64,000 nucleotides of DNA, from the NCBI GenBank assembly GCA_963922205.1, contig CAWUHX010000302.1, positions 1 through 64,000 on the forward strand. Direction: 5' to 3'. Of the stretch, positions 1 to 11,632 are shown in pieces. The translations under genes and the position numbers were made by a program. The first letter of the stretch is position 1, and each line of letters opens with the position of its first letter. The notes under the pieces were generated by a model. It searched no databases. It had not been told where the DNA came from and saw only the letters and a list, made by a program, of their open reading frames with translations. This DNA is from Romanomermis culicivorax. Taxonomy: Eukaryota > Nematoda > Enoplea > Mermithida > Mermithidae.

Positions 1-24
1 AGCAGTGGTATCAACGCAGAGTAC
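1..24 (+). other. residual PCR/library adapter at contig end
   Basis: The first 24 bases match the 3' part of the SMART-type PCR primer (AGCAGTGGTATCAACGCAG followed by AGTAC), lacking only its first A. The same oligonucleotide is used as an amplification adapter in low-input long-read libraries. This is technical sequence, not genome, and implies that position 1 is the raw end of a contig or read built from amplified DNA of a small specimen. Confidence 0.93.
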
Positions 25-1116
25 TCAAACGATGCATTCTTGTGAATCACTTTGTAAAACCAAACGAGTTTACATTGTAGTCAATCAGCACCCTATTACA
101 CTCCTCCCCCTTTGACCTAAATCGCCTTAAGCAATTCGAATTTTCTTTCTCCAGGAGCGAGAAAACACCATTTCTGAGAAGTTCTACTTTCCCTATGATA
201 AGTTGAAAATTAATCATACCTCAAAATCAGATATTTTGGGTAGTTTCGTGCTCTGAGCTTCATGGTAACATTCGTTTTGCTTGTAAACGAAAATTCGCGC
301 CGCTACAGTATGCCAAAGTTTGAAAATTGTTGATTTTGTTGCACTTTTCAGTGGTCTTACTATCCAAGCGATATTTCAAGATCGGATAGATCTTATTTGA
401 TGAATAAATATTCATTTTATAAAGGAGAGAATAAGCTCTCTTCTGATGTAACATTTACAGTAAATAATTGCATATTACACTTTTTAATAGAGTTTAAAGT
501 GTCAAAACGAGCCGTGAAAATTAAAAAAATTTTGTTCATGGGCACTCCCGAGCACCTTCCCATCGGAAGCCGCAGAATTTTATTTTCTTATATTGTGACT
601 CATGCATTTTTACTGCTTTGGTTGAATTTTCATCAAAAATTGTGTACCGTTTTGGGAGCTGCACAGCTCTGAAGAAGGCATACCCATGAAAATTTCATAG
701 AAATCATTGTATTTGCCAGGTGGCCCCCTGTCTAGCCCTTGTGATATACTAATTACCTATATTGTAGAATTATCAAATAACCAACAGGCTATAGTTTGAT
801 GTATTCATTGTTTCGCAAGCAAACATTTTACACCCTGAAAGAAAGTTTGAACAGTCGAATATTGGAAGCAAAAATTAAGAAAAATCCTGCTTAGAGGCAC
901 CCCGAACACTTTCACCTCTCATGCTTCAGAATTTCATCTTTTTATTCTTTTGTTCACACATTCCTACAGTAGATGTTAAAGCAGCATCGCGATTCGAATA
1001 CCCATTGAGGAGCTACATAAATCCCAAAGAAAGCAAAATACTGAAAATTGTTCAAAAATCAATAAATTGTTTTTGGCATTTTTGTGTTTCCATGGACTTG
1101 GTTCATTATTTCAATA
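25..1116. other. no gene recognised
   Basis: AT-rich sequence with only short chance open frames that show no family motif and no convincing splice structure. I see nothing else to annotate. Confidence 0.6.
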
Positions 1117-3675
1117 CTGGAATGAGAAAATACATTAAAAAGGCCGCAACCTTTTGGATATGTTGTAGCAAAACAGTGATTTATGATTTTAACTGCATTA
1201 TCATCAACTTGATAAATTTTGTTCAATTCCTTTGAGTAACTGATCTAAAGGTAATGATACAAGCTCCCGCCTAATCAAACCTGACAAAGTCTATGTCATT
1301 CTCCTGAAAAAGATTAATCATAATGTGTGAATTGTTGCAGTAAACTTCAGATCAGAATTAAGTAGAATTCATTTTATGTCTGTGTCTGATGATCTAAACC
1401 TATTGGAATGAAATGATAAAAAGATGTGCACCAACCATAGATGTACGGCCATCATATAAGGAATTGTCTTTTAATCTTACAGCAATGTGCACTGCACCAA
1501 AGATGTAGCATACCCTGAAAGGCGCAACATAAGTATAGGAACCCCAGCCTTAAAATCAACAGGGTCTCTGCAAATTCGGAAAAAACATGCAAAAATAGGC
1601 TAAAACCCTCCTGGAATCTCAAAAACTGTTGGGTCCAAAATCTAGATATTCTGTAAGTGTGACTGGAGCTGTGTTTCATCAGTAAGTTTATAAGGAAATT
1701 TTGAACAGGTTACTCTGCATGGGATGATAGTAACCCAAACTTTGTGTAAAAACTTTCCTTAATACTGCACTGGTAATTGGTCTAATTTAAAAATGAAGTA
1801 TACAAAATATTGTTGACAATGAGTGCTACCCATACGTTGAAAAGATGCTGCAGAATCCACGAACCAGAGGCACAGCACCTTCAAACAGACGAAATTTTCT
1901 CTACCACTCGAGTCCTTATTCAAGTTATCCGAACCATTTTTTGTGCGACTAATAACCCAACGTTGTCAAAATTTTACAATAACATCAACATTATATCAGT
2001 GAAATCATGTATATTCTCCTTTTGATGCCGATCAAGTTGGTTTTCAAAATCCTAGGGCAAGGGTTTTATGGAATGACATCCAAACATGCAGCAACGACTT
2101 TTCAGGGGGGTCCATGGACTTTTTTCTGGGTTGTATGGGGGTGGGTGAGCAAAAAAACAGAAAGGAGTTCTGCAAACCTGTTTTTCATATGAAGTATGCA
2201 CAAAAATCACCAAAAAAGCTGTCTTGGATAAAGTTCAATGGGTGTCTGACGATTTTTTTTTGCCCAGGGGGTTGGCCAGGGTCTAAGATAAGGGGGTTTA
2301 CCCCTCTACCCCCCCTATGTGCATGTATGATAATATCCTTATATCATTGAAAGTTCACTGATGAATCTGGGCCCCATGCACACTTACAAAATATCTAGAT
2401 TTTAGGCTCAACAGTCCTCAAGATTCAGGGGGATGTCACTGTCTATTTTTACATGTTTTTTCAAATTTGCAGAAACTCTGTTGACTCTAAGGCCAAATTT
2501 CTATACTTATATTGCTTGTTTCAGGGTACCCTACCTCTTTGATATAGTGCAGTTTATTGTAGGATCATAATTAATTTTTCTTAAATGATGGCACCTCCTA
2601 TATATTCGTATGATGCCAATGTGCTGCTAACAATCAATTGAAAGTCAATGAAGTTGAGAAATGATCTCCTACAGTTCATATTGTAGTAAATTTCAGATCA
2701 GAAATGAGCCGAATACATCCCTCAAGTTTGTCTGATGAAAAAATATCAATGACAAAAAATGAAAAGAACGTATCCAGCAAAGTGTCAGCATACTGCATTC
2801 TTTTTGAAATGATCAAAGCAGGGTTGGCGCCAAAATTTTGTTCAAAATTATGGAAGACTCATTAAGTCTATTCAATAAATTTTTCTTTTATGATACAGAC
2901 TCCTTGACGATCACTCTTTCTATTATAGCCATTTCAAAATTTTTGAAATTGATTTCATAATCTCTAGTAAGGTTCTGTTTGCCTAAACTGAGACTTCGAT
3001 CATTTCTAAATGAATAGAGTGTGTTAGTGAACCAGGTAACAGGAAACTATTGCCGGATCATGATCCGATCTTTCATGACCAACTTGACCAACTATTTTTT
3101 ACTTTACATTAAGACAGACGTCAATTGATTTTGTCAGCAAATATAGCAAATCCCTGAACATAAAGAAAGCAAAAATTCGTTACATCAAATTCATTTGTGT
3201 CGATTCTTGTATGTATGTATGACTGACTAAAAAGAAATTACCAACTGCAATAAGAAAATAATTTAGTTTTCAGTGAACAATTTGCTGCTTATGTTAGCTG
3301 TGCAATGCTATTAGTAATTACAATATTTCCATCTCCAAAGTTTTGTAGATAGAAAACACAAAGTACTCATAAGCCTTTTAAAAAAATTTTTCCAAAATTT
3401 GCAGTATGAGTAGAAAAAAAAATCATCAGTGCTGATTCAGATTAACGATTTGTTCATGAGATTCTTTTCATATGTTGCACGTCTTCAAACCTTGAAGATG
3501 GATCACATCCCGGTTTGATTAGGCGGGGGGCTTGTATCATCCTTTTAGATCAGTTACTCAAAGGAATTGACCATATTTATCAAGTAGATGATAATGCGGT
3601 TAAAATCATAAATCACTGTTTTGCTACAACATGTCAAAAAGGTTTTGGCCTTTTTGATGTATTTTCTCATTCCAG
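1117..3675. repeat. foldback-like element with ~165-bp inverted arms
   Basis: The stretch 1117-1281 reappears, diverged and reverse-complemented, at 3512-3675. The outer ends are CTGGAATGAG and CTCATTCCAG; the inner ends are CTAATCAAACC and GGTTTGATTAG. The 2.2-kb interior has no recognisable protein. It could be a non-autonomous foldback transposon or a locally inverted duplication. No target-site duplication is visible next to the arms. Confidence 0.7.
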
Positions 3676-4529
3676 TCCAGTTGTGCTCTAATTACAGCGA
3701 TGAGCTCGGAGAGCTTATCTCTAACGGAAATTCTTGACTAGCGGGTACATACCGTAGTGTACGTGTGCGATTGAAAATAATAAATCGAAACGGAAATAAA
3801 AGTGCGCAAAAGCAACAGAAATAAACATAAAAAGTACACACATAAATTGCATGTAAAAAGTATAAAAAAAAAAATTGAGGTAAATTACTGTAACACAAAA
3901 CATAACGAAAAACATAATGGAAAATTGTGATGTGAATCACGTGACGTTCGACGAAATCCGTTGGCACGTGACAAACCCATTTTAGCATCGTTTCTTTTCT
4001 TCATTTCAGATGCAGACGTTTTTCTTTCTCGATGGACCTTTTCATTTGACTTTGGCGGCAATCAGATACTTACAACAAAATCTACAAAACAGCAATATGG
4101 AAAAAGCAAACAATTCTGACGATTTTTCAACAGGGGGATTGGCAGCAAAATATTAGTTAAATTTTGACCAAAATATATTAGAATTTGAGTGAAAGATATA
4201 TATAATTTTTGGAAAGTTGGAGAGCGGTAGTGCGAGGTGCACGTTTTTTCCAACACCAAAGGTGCACGGCCTTCAAGCTCTCGGAATGGCAATCACGATG
4301 TTTCACAAATATAATATCAATCGGCAAAAAAATTTCCATTTGTTGTTGTTTCGTTATTTGTTCTTTTGATTCGCGATAGAATTTTTGTATCGGTCGATAA
4401 ATTCTGATTGGTATACATGTAATTTGTTAGTTACAGAATTGAGTGCAGAAGTACAACATTTTTGAGACCACTCACACTATAGATAGAAAATTACTGTATG
4501 CGGTGCAAATTCGAACTAAGCATTAGGGA
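3676..4529. other. no gene recognised
   Basis: Holds short open frames on both strands but no recognised domain. A splice-acceptor-like TTTCAG before ATG at about 4010 opens a frame of roughly 50 codons with no known motif, so it is not called as a gene. Confidence 0.45.
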
Positions 4530-5152
4530 CAGCGTTTTTTTTTGTGCACGAACATTAGTGCCAATTGGCACAAGAGGCCAAAAAAATTTGTGCCAATGGC
4601 ACAAAAATTTTTTTCTACTAGAAACATACTGAAAACTGCGGAAAATTTTTAGGCCAAAATTTTGATAAAAAGTTAACGTTTTTAACCAGTGTTTTTTTGT
4701 GCCAAAACATGGTTTTTGGCACAAAAAAATTTGGAATGGCACAAAAAATTTTGAGCGTTTGTGCTAATTGGCACCAAATTTTTGGCTGGCCAAACATTAA
4801 ATTCCCTTGATTTTTAGACGTCTTTGGGGCTAAAAATGTAAAAAATTTTCGGCGTTTCGCGCCGAGTCAACGAATATAATATTTTCTATTTATATATTTG
4901 ACCCGAACGCGAACGATTCCTCTTCGAACAGTGTATTAGTATCGTTGCAGCAAACTCTATAGGCTGTCAATGTCAACGACTGATGGATGAAAAGAAATTC
5001 TGAATATTCTCTGTTCATTCAGCCAAATTCGGATTTAAAACTGGAATCCTCACTTTTTGTGTTTGATTGATTCAAATAAAATAATAGAAAAATCGATATC
5101 GTTGGTAATGGTACAATGTTTTGATCGAAAAGTTACACAATTTTCGACTTTA
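4530..5152. repeat. dispersed repeat with GTGCCAATTGGCAC subterminal palindromes
   Basis: Begins CAGCGTTTTTTTTTGTGCAC and is rich in GTGCCAATTGGCAC-type motifs. A related copy lies at 44385-45174 and a diverged remnant at about 49900-50283, which ends GGCACAAAAAGCACTG. The CAGYG-like ends suggest a hAT-type non-autonomous element. It includes a GC palindrome near 4851-4863. It carries no coding capacity. Confidence 0.6.
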
Positions 5153-6275
5153 ATGGGGGGCAGGGTTTTTTTTTGACGTACGAGTCACAAGCCAAGTGGC
5201 TTGTTGACCTAAAATTTTACAAGCCATTCCAAATTTTTACAAGCCAATTTTATAACATCAGTATACGTGAATAAATTCCAATGCTAGGTTATTTTTTAAA
5301 GAAATGTATATATTGAACATCATGGCAATCGATCAAAAAAGAGATGTCATTCAACATTTATTCAATAACATTTTAGAGCCGTTAATTCATTAGAATTCAG
5401 GAAACATTTGAAATTTTTGAGTCTGATCGAAGTCGAATCTACAAGCATTGTGGAACAAATTTTCCAGCAAACTATCCAAGAACATAATGACTTTGAATTA
5501 CATCAGAAATCGGCGGTTAAATCCTCTATGATGACAAGTGAGAGCTCAAAAAAGCTATGAATCTTTCCTGCCTGAAACGCCGGAAAATTTTTTGGGTATT
5601 GACATTCTGCGATGCTGGAAAAGCAATTTTCCAAATACTTATTTGAAGAATTAGATTCGAATTTTCTGTTCAAAAGTCGTAATTTCTAGAATTTTATATT
5701 TGAAAAATTTTAAAACCATTAATTTATTCTCACACTCTCATGAACTTGGTCAAAAGATATGAGTAAGAAGAGCAGAAATTTCCGAAAACTACTTCCACGA
5801 AGCTTTTGAATTGATTTTACATTAAGAAAGGAATAATCGCTTCAAAAAGTTTACAGACTTGACGTATTGATCTTTCCCAAAAAATGTGTCAAGGGAAAAA
5901 TGTGAATCTTCATTAAATATCAAAATGAAATATTGAAGATTACCAATTAAAACATGAGATACGTTTAAGATGATTAAAACTATCAAAGATTAAATGATAA
6001 GTGAAGGTAGACATGTTAGGAGCAGCGGCTGAGCTAGGAAATAAATAATAATGCTTATTTAAGTTATAACCGGCGCGAAGCGCCCAAAAATTTTGAGATT
6101 ATGACCTTCTAAAATGCACCAAAATGCATCTTTTCTGTATCCGATATGATCAAACACATGACTCAAAAAATTCTGACAAGCCATTTTGGCTTGTTGGACA
6201 AAAATTCTACAAGCCATTTTGTCAGTCCAACAAGCCATGGCTTGTAAAATGCTAAAAAAAAACTATGATGGGGGG
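5153..6275. mobile_element. hAT-like non-autonomous element with 8-bp TSD
   Basis: ATGGGGGG occurs at 5153-5160 and again at 6268-6275, bracketing an element (5161-6267) whose ends are CAGGGTTTTTTTTTGACG and, reverse-complemented, CATAGTTTTTTTTTAGC. Subterminal sequence is packed with ACAAGCCA/TGGCTTGT motifs. The core (about 5390-6170) is shared with otherwise different elements at 7521-8374, 28683-29138, 42070-42890 and 46900-47855. The 8-bp duplication fits the hAT superfamily. There is no transposase. Confidence 0.8.
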
Positions 6276-6737
6276 AAATGATTTTGGGTACTGGGTTGGC
6301 CGAGTTGGGCGGGGGTCCCCCCAACCCCCCCCCCCCCCAAGTACAGGTATGATACCTGTACTTGGCGGGGTTTGGGGGGGGGAACCAAGTTGGCCAACCC
6401 TGTACTCAAAATCATTTCCCCCAACCCCCCCCCCCCAGTTTGGGAAAAATTAAAAAAATTTGCAAAAAAGTGTATGTTTTTCGGAAAAATTTCGACTTTT
6501 TCTACCCCCCCCCAACTGGTCGGCATACCTGTACTTGGGGTTGTGGGGGGACCCCCCAACTTGGCAACCCAGTACCCAAAATCATCCCCCCCAACCCCCC
6601 CCCAATTTGGAAAAAATTAAAAAAATTTTCAAAAAAGTGTATATTTTTTGGCCTTTTTTGGGAAAAATTTCGACTTTTTTCTAACCCCCCCCCCCCCCCA
6701 ACTGGTCGGAGGTCTTACAGGTATGTCTTACAGGTAT
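6276..6737. mobile_element. cluster of CATACCTGTA MITE copies
   Basis: At least three overlapping or nested copies of the short C/G-run MITE. One right end (TACAGGTATG) lies near 6342-6350, a plus-oriented copy starts at about 6351, another starts at about 6526 (CATACCTGTACTTGG) and ends at about 6724, and a further TTACAGGTATG ends at 6736. The shared interior contains the AACTTGGCAACCC-like box, a long C run, GTGTATGTTTTT and AACTGGTCGG. Confidence 0.8.
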
Positions 6738-7122
6738 GGCAATAGCCGACTGTCGACGACAAAAATCATAGGATTTTTTCACTCCTGAATAGGGCCCAAG
6801 TCTAAAGGGTCATTTATATTTGATTTTTCGATGGAACTGATCGCCAACAGCTTGAAAATCCACTTTCGATCGGAAAGAATAACTGCGATTTTGTAGAAAA
6901 TGACGGCAGTAACCTCCAATCGAACCTAACGGAAAAAAATTTCCCTTTTGTTCGGTAAGGTTGGGTCGATTGTCTGTGCATGAGTCGATTGCTTAAGCCA
7001 GTCTAAGCTTAAGCCTGAGCCAGGCTTCGTACTGTCGCCTCAAGTTACGCGACATAACCAGTTATTGTAGGTACCTCTTGCATCTTTTGCATTACACACG
7101 TTACAAGATGGGTGGCCACCAG
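6738..7122. other. no gene recognised
   Basis: Short unique-looking spacer between MITE clusters. It contains a few AAGCCTGAGCC-like hexamer variants near 6997-7026. No coding signal is seen. Confidence 0.5.
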
Positions 7123-7516
7123 CATGCCTGTAAGACCTCCGACCAGTTGGGGGGGGGGGGTAGGAAAAAGTCGAAATTTTCCCCAAAAAAGGCCAAAAAA
7201 CATACACTTTTTTGAAAATTTTTTTCCCAAACTGGGGGGGGGAATGATTTTGGGTACAGGGTTGGCTAAGTTGGGGGGTCCCTCCCACCCCCCCCCCAAG
7301 TACAGGTATGGCATACCTGTAAGACCTGGGAATCCGAAATTTTGGAGGGGGGTAGAAAAAAGTCGAAACTTTTCCTAAAAAAGGCTAAAAAACATACACA
7401 CTTTTTTGTAAATTTTTTTAATTTTTTCCAAACTGGGGTGGGGGGGGGTTGGATAATTTTGGGTACAGGGTTGACCAAGTTGGGGGGGTCCCCCCAACCC
7501 CCCAAGTGCAGGTATA
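7123..7516. mobile_element. two adjacent CATACCTGTA MITE copies
   Basis: Copy one runs 7123-7310 (CATGCCTGTAAGACCTCC to CAAGTACAGGTATG). One base later copy two runs 7312-7516 (CATACCTGTAAGACC to AAGTGCAGGTAT). Both are in the orientation that places the AACTGGTCGG box first. Each has long G runs and a shared A/T-rich middle. Confidence 0.82.
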
Positions 7517-7520
7517 TATG

Positions 7521-8374
7521 GATACAGAAAAGATGCATTTTGGTGCATTTCAGAAGGTCGTAATCTCACAATTTTCAGGCGCTTCGCGCCGATTATAACT
7601 TTAATAATCATTATTATACATTACTCAGCTCAGGCGCGGCTTTTGGCAAGTCTACCTTCATTTAGTTTTCATCATCTTGAACGTATTATCTCACGTTTTC
7701 ATTGCTAATCTTCAATATTTTATCATGATATTTAATGAAGATTTGCATTTTTTCCTTTTGAGAAAGATCAATACGTCAAGTCTCTAAGCTTTTTGATGCA
7801 ATCATTTCTTTTCTAACGTAAAATCAATTCAAATGCTTCATGAAAATATCTTTCGGAAATTTATACTCTGCTTACTCATATATTTTCGACCAAGTATGAG
7901 AGTTTACAAATGAATTATATTGGTTTAAAAATTTTTCAAGTAAAATTCTAGTAATTACGACTTTTGAACACAAAATTCAAATCTAATTCTTGAAATAAAT
8001 GTTCGGAAAATTGATTTTCCAGCGTCACAGAATATCAATACCCAAAAAATTCCTTTTGGGTTCTCACTTGCCATCATAGAGGACTTTACCATCGATTTCT
8101 CATGTAATTCAAAGGCATTATGCTTTTGGATAGTTTGCTTGAAAGTTTGTTCCAATGCTTGTAGATTAAACTTTGAACTCGAAAATTTCACTTTTTCCCC
8201 AATTTTAATGAATTAACGGGTCTGAAAACACCGGAAGGCTTGAAAAGGCTCAAAAACACCTAAATAAAGCGTCTGTGAGCATTTTCAAGCGAAAAAAACG
8301 ACTTCGGGAAAATGGGGAAAAAAATTTTGACCCCTTTCCCCATTTGGGGAAAAGGCCCGGGGGAAAAACAGTGC
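7521..8374 (-). repeat. dispersed 'CACTGTTTTTCCCC' repeat copy
   Basis: A minus-strand copy of a roughly 0.9-kb repeat whose end reads GCACTGTTTTTCCCCCGGG at 8374 downward. It contains the GGCGCTTCGCGCC palindrome (7578-7590), and its other end is cut by the adjacent MITE. The same core occurs within the differently ended element at 5161-6267. It is non-coding. Confidence 0.7.
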
Positions 8375-8468
8375 TTAGCCCTCTTCTGATCGAGATTACC
8401 GCCCCCCCCCCCCAGACGGTTTTTCGCCTAACATGTATTTTTCATTAATTTTTTCTCTAAAATTTTCC

Positions 8469-8518
8469 TTAGGCTTAGGCTTAGGGTACAGCAGCTGCGC
8501 CCCAGGCGCAGTGCTGTT
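8469..8518 (+). repeat. short TTAGGC block next to a GC hairpin
   Basis: CCTTAGGCTTAGGCTTAGGG is followed by a CAGCTGCGCC...GGCGCAGTGCTG hairpin. A near-identical module occurs at about 46432-46500, so this is a dispersed repeat module and not a telomere. TTAGGC is the nematode telomere hexamer. Confidence 0.65.
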
Positions 8519-8543
8519 GAGGCTCTTCCAAATGAAGTTGTTA

Positions 8544-9614
8544 GTTAAAACTAGGGCCGTGCGCAGGATTTTTTCATAGAGGAGGGGGGCGGACTAGATT
8601 TTTTCACTGAATAGCCCCAGAAAATGTTGATCTTACGCGGATATACGGATATACGTTTTTTTCCTCGAAGATTTTTTCCACATGAGAACTGGACCCAAAA
8701 TTTTTTTCCTCATTTTCCAAAAATTTTCCACATTTTTAAAAACGCTTATAATGTGGCTACGGATGCTTTTTTATGCATTTTAAGAGCATACCCAAGCAGT
8801 TTGTTGTATTTGTAGTCAGAAACATGCAAAAATGAGGAAAAAAATTGAGAAAATCCTGGTTATGTTAGTCAAAATGAGCTCATGAAGATTATATTGGTGT
8901 TCTATAGAATGGTCCGGCGCGGAGCGCCGGAAAAATTTTTTGATTTTCACTTTCTAAAAAGTTTCTAAAACACTTTCTTGGTCCGACGCGGAGCGCCGGA
9001 AAAATTTATTGATTTCCACTTTCTAAAACGCTGGAAAATGAACCTTCATAACGTTGGGAAATGAATTAAAATCAGACTGATGAAGCGTAATTTGTCTCCC
9101 ATTCCGGCGCGTAGCGCCGGAAAAATTTTCGGGTTTTTGTATTCTAAAACGCTGAAAAATAAATCTCTCCAACAGATAATTCGTGAAATAATGTTTTGAA
9201 ATCGCGTTCTAGAGTAATGTCTTCAATTTCCACCTTCAGTAAACGCAAAAGTTCAGATTGCAAACGTTTAAAAAATTCCAATCATCGAGAGGAAAAATTG
9301 AGAGACTTGATGAAAAATCTCTATTTTCGGCGACATAATTGACTGTAAACGATTAGAAAATGAAACGAGCTAACTTGATTGATAGAAACTGTTGAGCATT
9401 AATTAGTAAGTTGAAGTAGATATATGCTAACGGCCGCGCCTGATAGAATATACTTATAATTATACCCATGACCGGCGCGGAGCGCCGGAAAATTTTGAGA
9501 TTTTGACCTTTTAAAGTCCACCATAACGCATTTTTTCGGTTAAGAGTTACTGCCTCAATGGGGGGGGGGGGGCGGGCGCCCCCCACCCCCCTTGTGCACG
9601 GCCCTGGTTAAAAC
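8544..9614. mobile_element. hAT-like non-autonomous element, 8-bp TSD GTTAAAAC
   Basis: The element 8552-9606 is bracketed by perfect GTTAAAAC duplications (8544-8551 and 9607-9614). Its ends are TAGGGCCGTGCGCAGG and, reverse-complemented, CAGGGCCGTGCACAAGG. The interior holds four GC palindromes of the CCGGCGCGGAGCGCCGG type (8914-8930, 8983-8999, 9104-9120, 9472-9488) and no coding region. It is nested in the TTAGCCCTCTT element. Confidence 0.85.
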
Positions 9615-9698
9615 CATTTAAAACGCATTTTCGACATCTCAAAAATTTTGACCAATTAACAAGGGGGCGGTAATTTCGGCCAATCCAAAGAGGGCTAA

Positions 9699-11190
9699 CA
9701 CATGAAAACAGAAGCTGCAATTTCAAAACCCTATACTTTTGAGTCGGAAGGAAATGAACTCAAGTGCAATCTTGGATGAAGATTTGTGCAAAATTAAACG
9801 AAATATCGCGTTTTTTGCATAAAAAATTTTCTTTGCACAAAGATTTCTTGGCCCATCTTTGTACATGCAGAAAAAAGCTGCAACTGAAAACGCTGGTTTG
9901 AAATCAAATTTTGAACAGTAATTTTTTTAACACGTATCAACTGATTGAATATTCATTACAATTTAATTAAGTTATGTTCTACAGTGTGTTACAAGCACGT
10001 TTTTCAATATTCTTCAATTAAAAATTTTTGGCTCCCAAAATTTTAATTTGGCCCCTAAAAATTTAGGCCTAGGAGCCATTTGGCTCCTGGTTTTCAAACC
10101 AAAAAAGCCTGCATGGCTCCTAAGAATTCTGATTGGCTTCTAAAAATTTAGCGGCACAAACCAAATTGGTTTGCAAAAATTTAGGGATTTTATCATAATT
10201 CAGAGGTGTTTTCAGCTTAGAATTTCAAAAAATATCGCCGCTTTGGGAAATTATATCGTCTGTACATATCTTATGTTTTAAAATTTTACTCTGCCTTAGT
10301 TATATGTATATGAGATGTGTTGTACAAATGTTAATTTACAAAACAATGAAAGCTTTATGCATCTTAGACATGTTGATTTTTAAGAGTTCAAACTATATAA
10401 AACTATACTCAGTTTTTCTAGAAATGCTTCTAAATAATGAAAGTGGAAAGCAAGTAGCATTTCAGATTCTCTGATAAACAATATGTCTAATGGGGCCGGA
10501 AATTTTTGTGCATACTGACCTCACCTTCAAAAATTTTACGGTGAGCGCGTTATGTAAGCGATTCTGAGGACAGTACTGATTTGTGTCACTTTTCTATTTG
10601 GAAGCATTTTATAAAAAACAGACTATATATTAAGCTATTGCATTCGGTCGAATTAGCAAGATGATGTCGCGTGACCTATGTAAAAAAATTCTTGGGTGTC
10701 AGGAATTCAAAACAGCTAAAGCGGCAGTTGTTGCAAAATTGGTCTCGCCTGTTCCTGGAAGATTCATGCTGATGCACAATGTTTTGTTTCTTGTGAAAGA
10801 TGAATTGCTATCAATACGGCAGAAAAGTTGCATACGTTGATATCTGAGTATTTCGCTCAATAAACGAAGAATAGACAAATTAACATGTAGAGCCTCACTA
10901 CGAGATTGAATATTTTAATTGAAATTGTAATTGATTGAATGATGACTTACCTAATATGTGAGCCTTACTGTTCTGTGTGTGGTCGAAAATGTATTCAAAA
11001 TGCTTGATCTGTTATATGGGCTTCTACAGTGATTTTGAAGCGTGTTATTGAATAAATTTGTAGAAAAAACTGTTTTTTATTACCACATTCCTTTACAAAC
11101 ATTCTAGTTGGGGCTCGTTGAAATTCGGATTGGCCTGTAAAATTTTGATCCTAGGAGCAAAGTGGCCTGTGGAGTAAAAATGAAAAATAA
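9699..11190. repeat. decayed dispersed repeat, no gene
   Basis: Contains TTGGCTCCTAA/AGGAGCCAT-type subterminal motifs (10030-10150 and 11110-11190). A segment at about 10940-11070 is also found at about 48510-48640, so this is repeat-derived. Only short chance frames are present. Confidence 0.5.
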
Positions 11191-11220
11191 AACCCTGCCA
11201 CTCCCCCACCAAAATTTCGG

Positions 11221-11257
11221 GTTTACCCCCCAACTGGTCGGACCTCTTACAGGTATG
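11221..11257 (+). mobile_element. CATACCTGTA MITE, right end only
   Basis: CCCCCAACTGGTCGGACC followed by TCTTACAGGTATG is the right end of the MITE family without its left part: a truncated copy. Confidence 0.7.
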
Positions 11258-11518
11258 AAAGAGGTCAATTTTTTTCCACGTGTGGAAAATTCTTTTTTTT
11301 CGTCTTAAAATCGTCGTTTTTTCGCTTGAAAATGCTCATAAACATTTAACACTTTATTTAAGTGTTTTTGAGCTTTTTAAAGCATTCTGATAATCGTTCT
11401 GCTGATCATATATCTCAAAATTTAGACTTAAATTTTGTGTTCATTCGTGATTTCTATAAATTTCTCATTCGAGGAATTTTAAAATCATCAATTTGTTCGT
11501 AACCTTTCATAAGACAGT

Positions 11519-11632
11519 GGCTAGATGGACTCGAGTCCATCTAGCCAAAACCCACATAATGGCTAGATGGACTCGAGTCCACCCAGTCAAAAACACGCAC
11601 AACCGCTAAATCGACTCGAGTTTTCCCGTAGT
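11519..11632. repeat. GGCTAGATGG minisatellite with a 28-bp perfect palindrome
   Basis: Positions 11519-11546 read identically on both strands, centred on CTCGAG. The following units (about 45 bp) vary the same GGCTAGATGGACTCGAGTCC theme. Related arrays occur at 12930-13200 and 25196-26890. Confidence 0.75.

Larger units (their letters stand above)
8375..9698. mobile_element. element with TTAGCCCTCTT inverted ends, interrupted
   Basis: TTAGCCCTCTTCTG...TTACCGCCCCC at 8375-8411 is mirrored by GGGGGCGGTAATTTCGG...AAGAGGGCTAA at 9662-9698, defining an inverted-repeat-ended element. It contains a GGCTTAGGCTTAGGG block and a separate 1055-bp hAT-like insertion. No target duplication was found for the outer element. 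Confidence 0.6.

Noticed and set aside
3692..3988. 98-codon minus-strand frame with hydrophobic stretches
   Set aside because: No family motif, a biased Phe/Tyr/Cys composition expected of AT-rich DNA, and no splice or start context.
4010..4160. Possible short exon beginning MQTFFFLDGPFHL after a TTTCAG
   Set aside because: A single unsupported open stretch of about 50 codons with no partner exon and no recognisable homology.
7578..7590. GC palindrome as a transcription terminator or tRNA-like stem
   Set aside because: The same palindrome occurs in many transposon copies and in both orientations; no tRNA arms or conserved boxes are nearby.
6263..7611. Many overlapping Pro/Gly-rich open frames on both strands
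   Set aside because: They translate the C and G runs of the MITE family; the same peptide fragments reappear in every copy and there is no start, splice or domain support.
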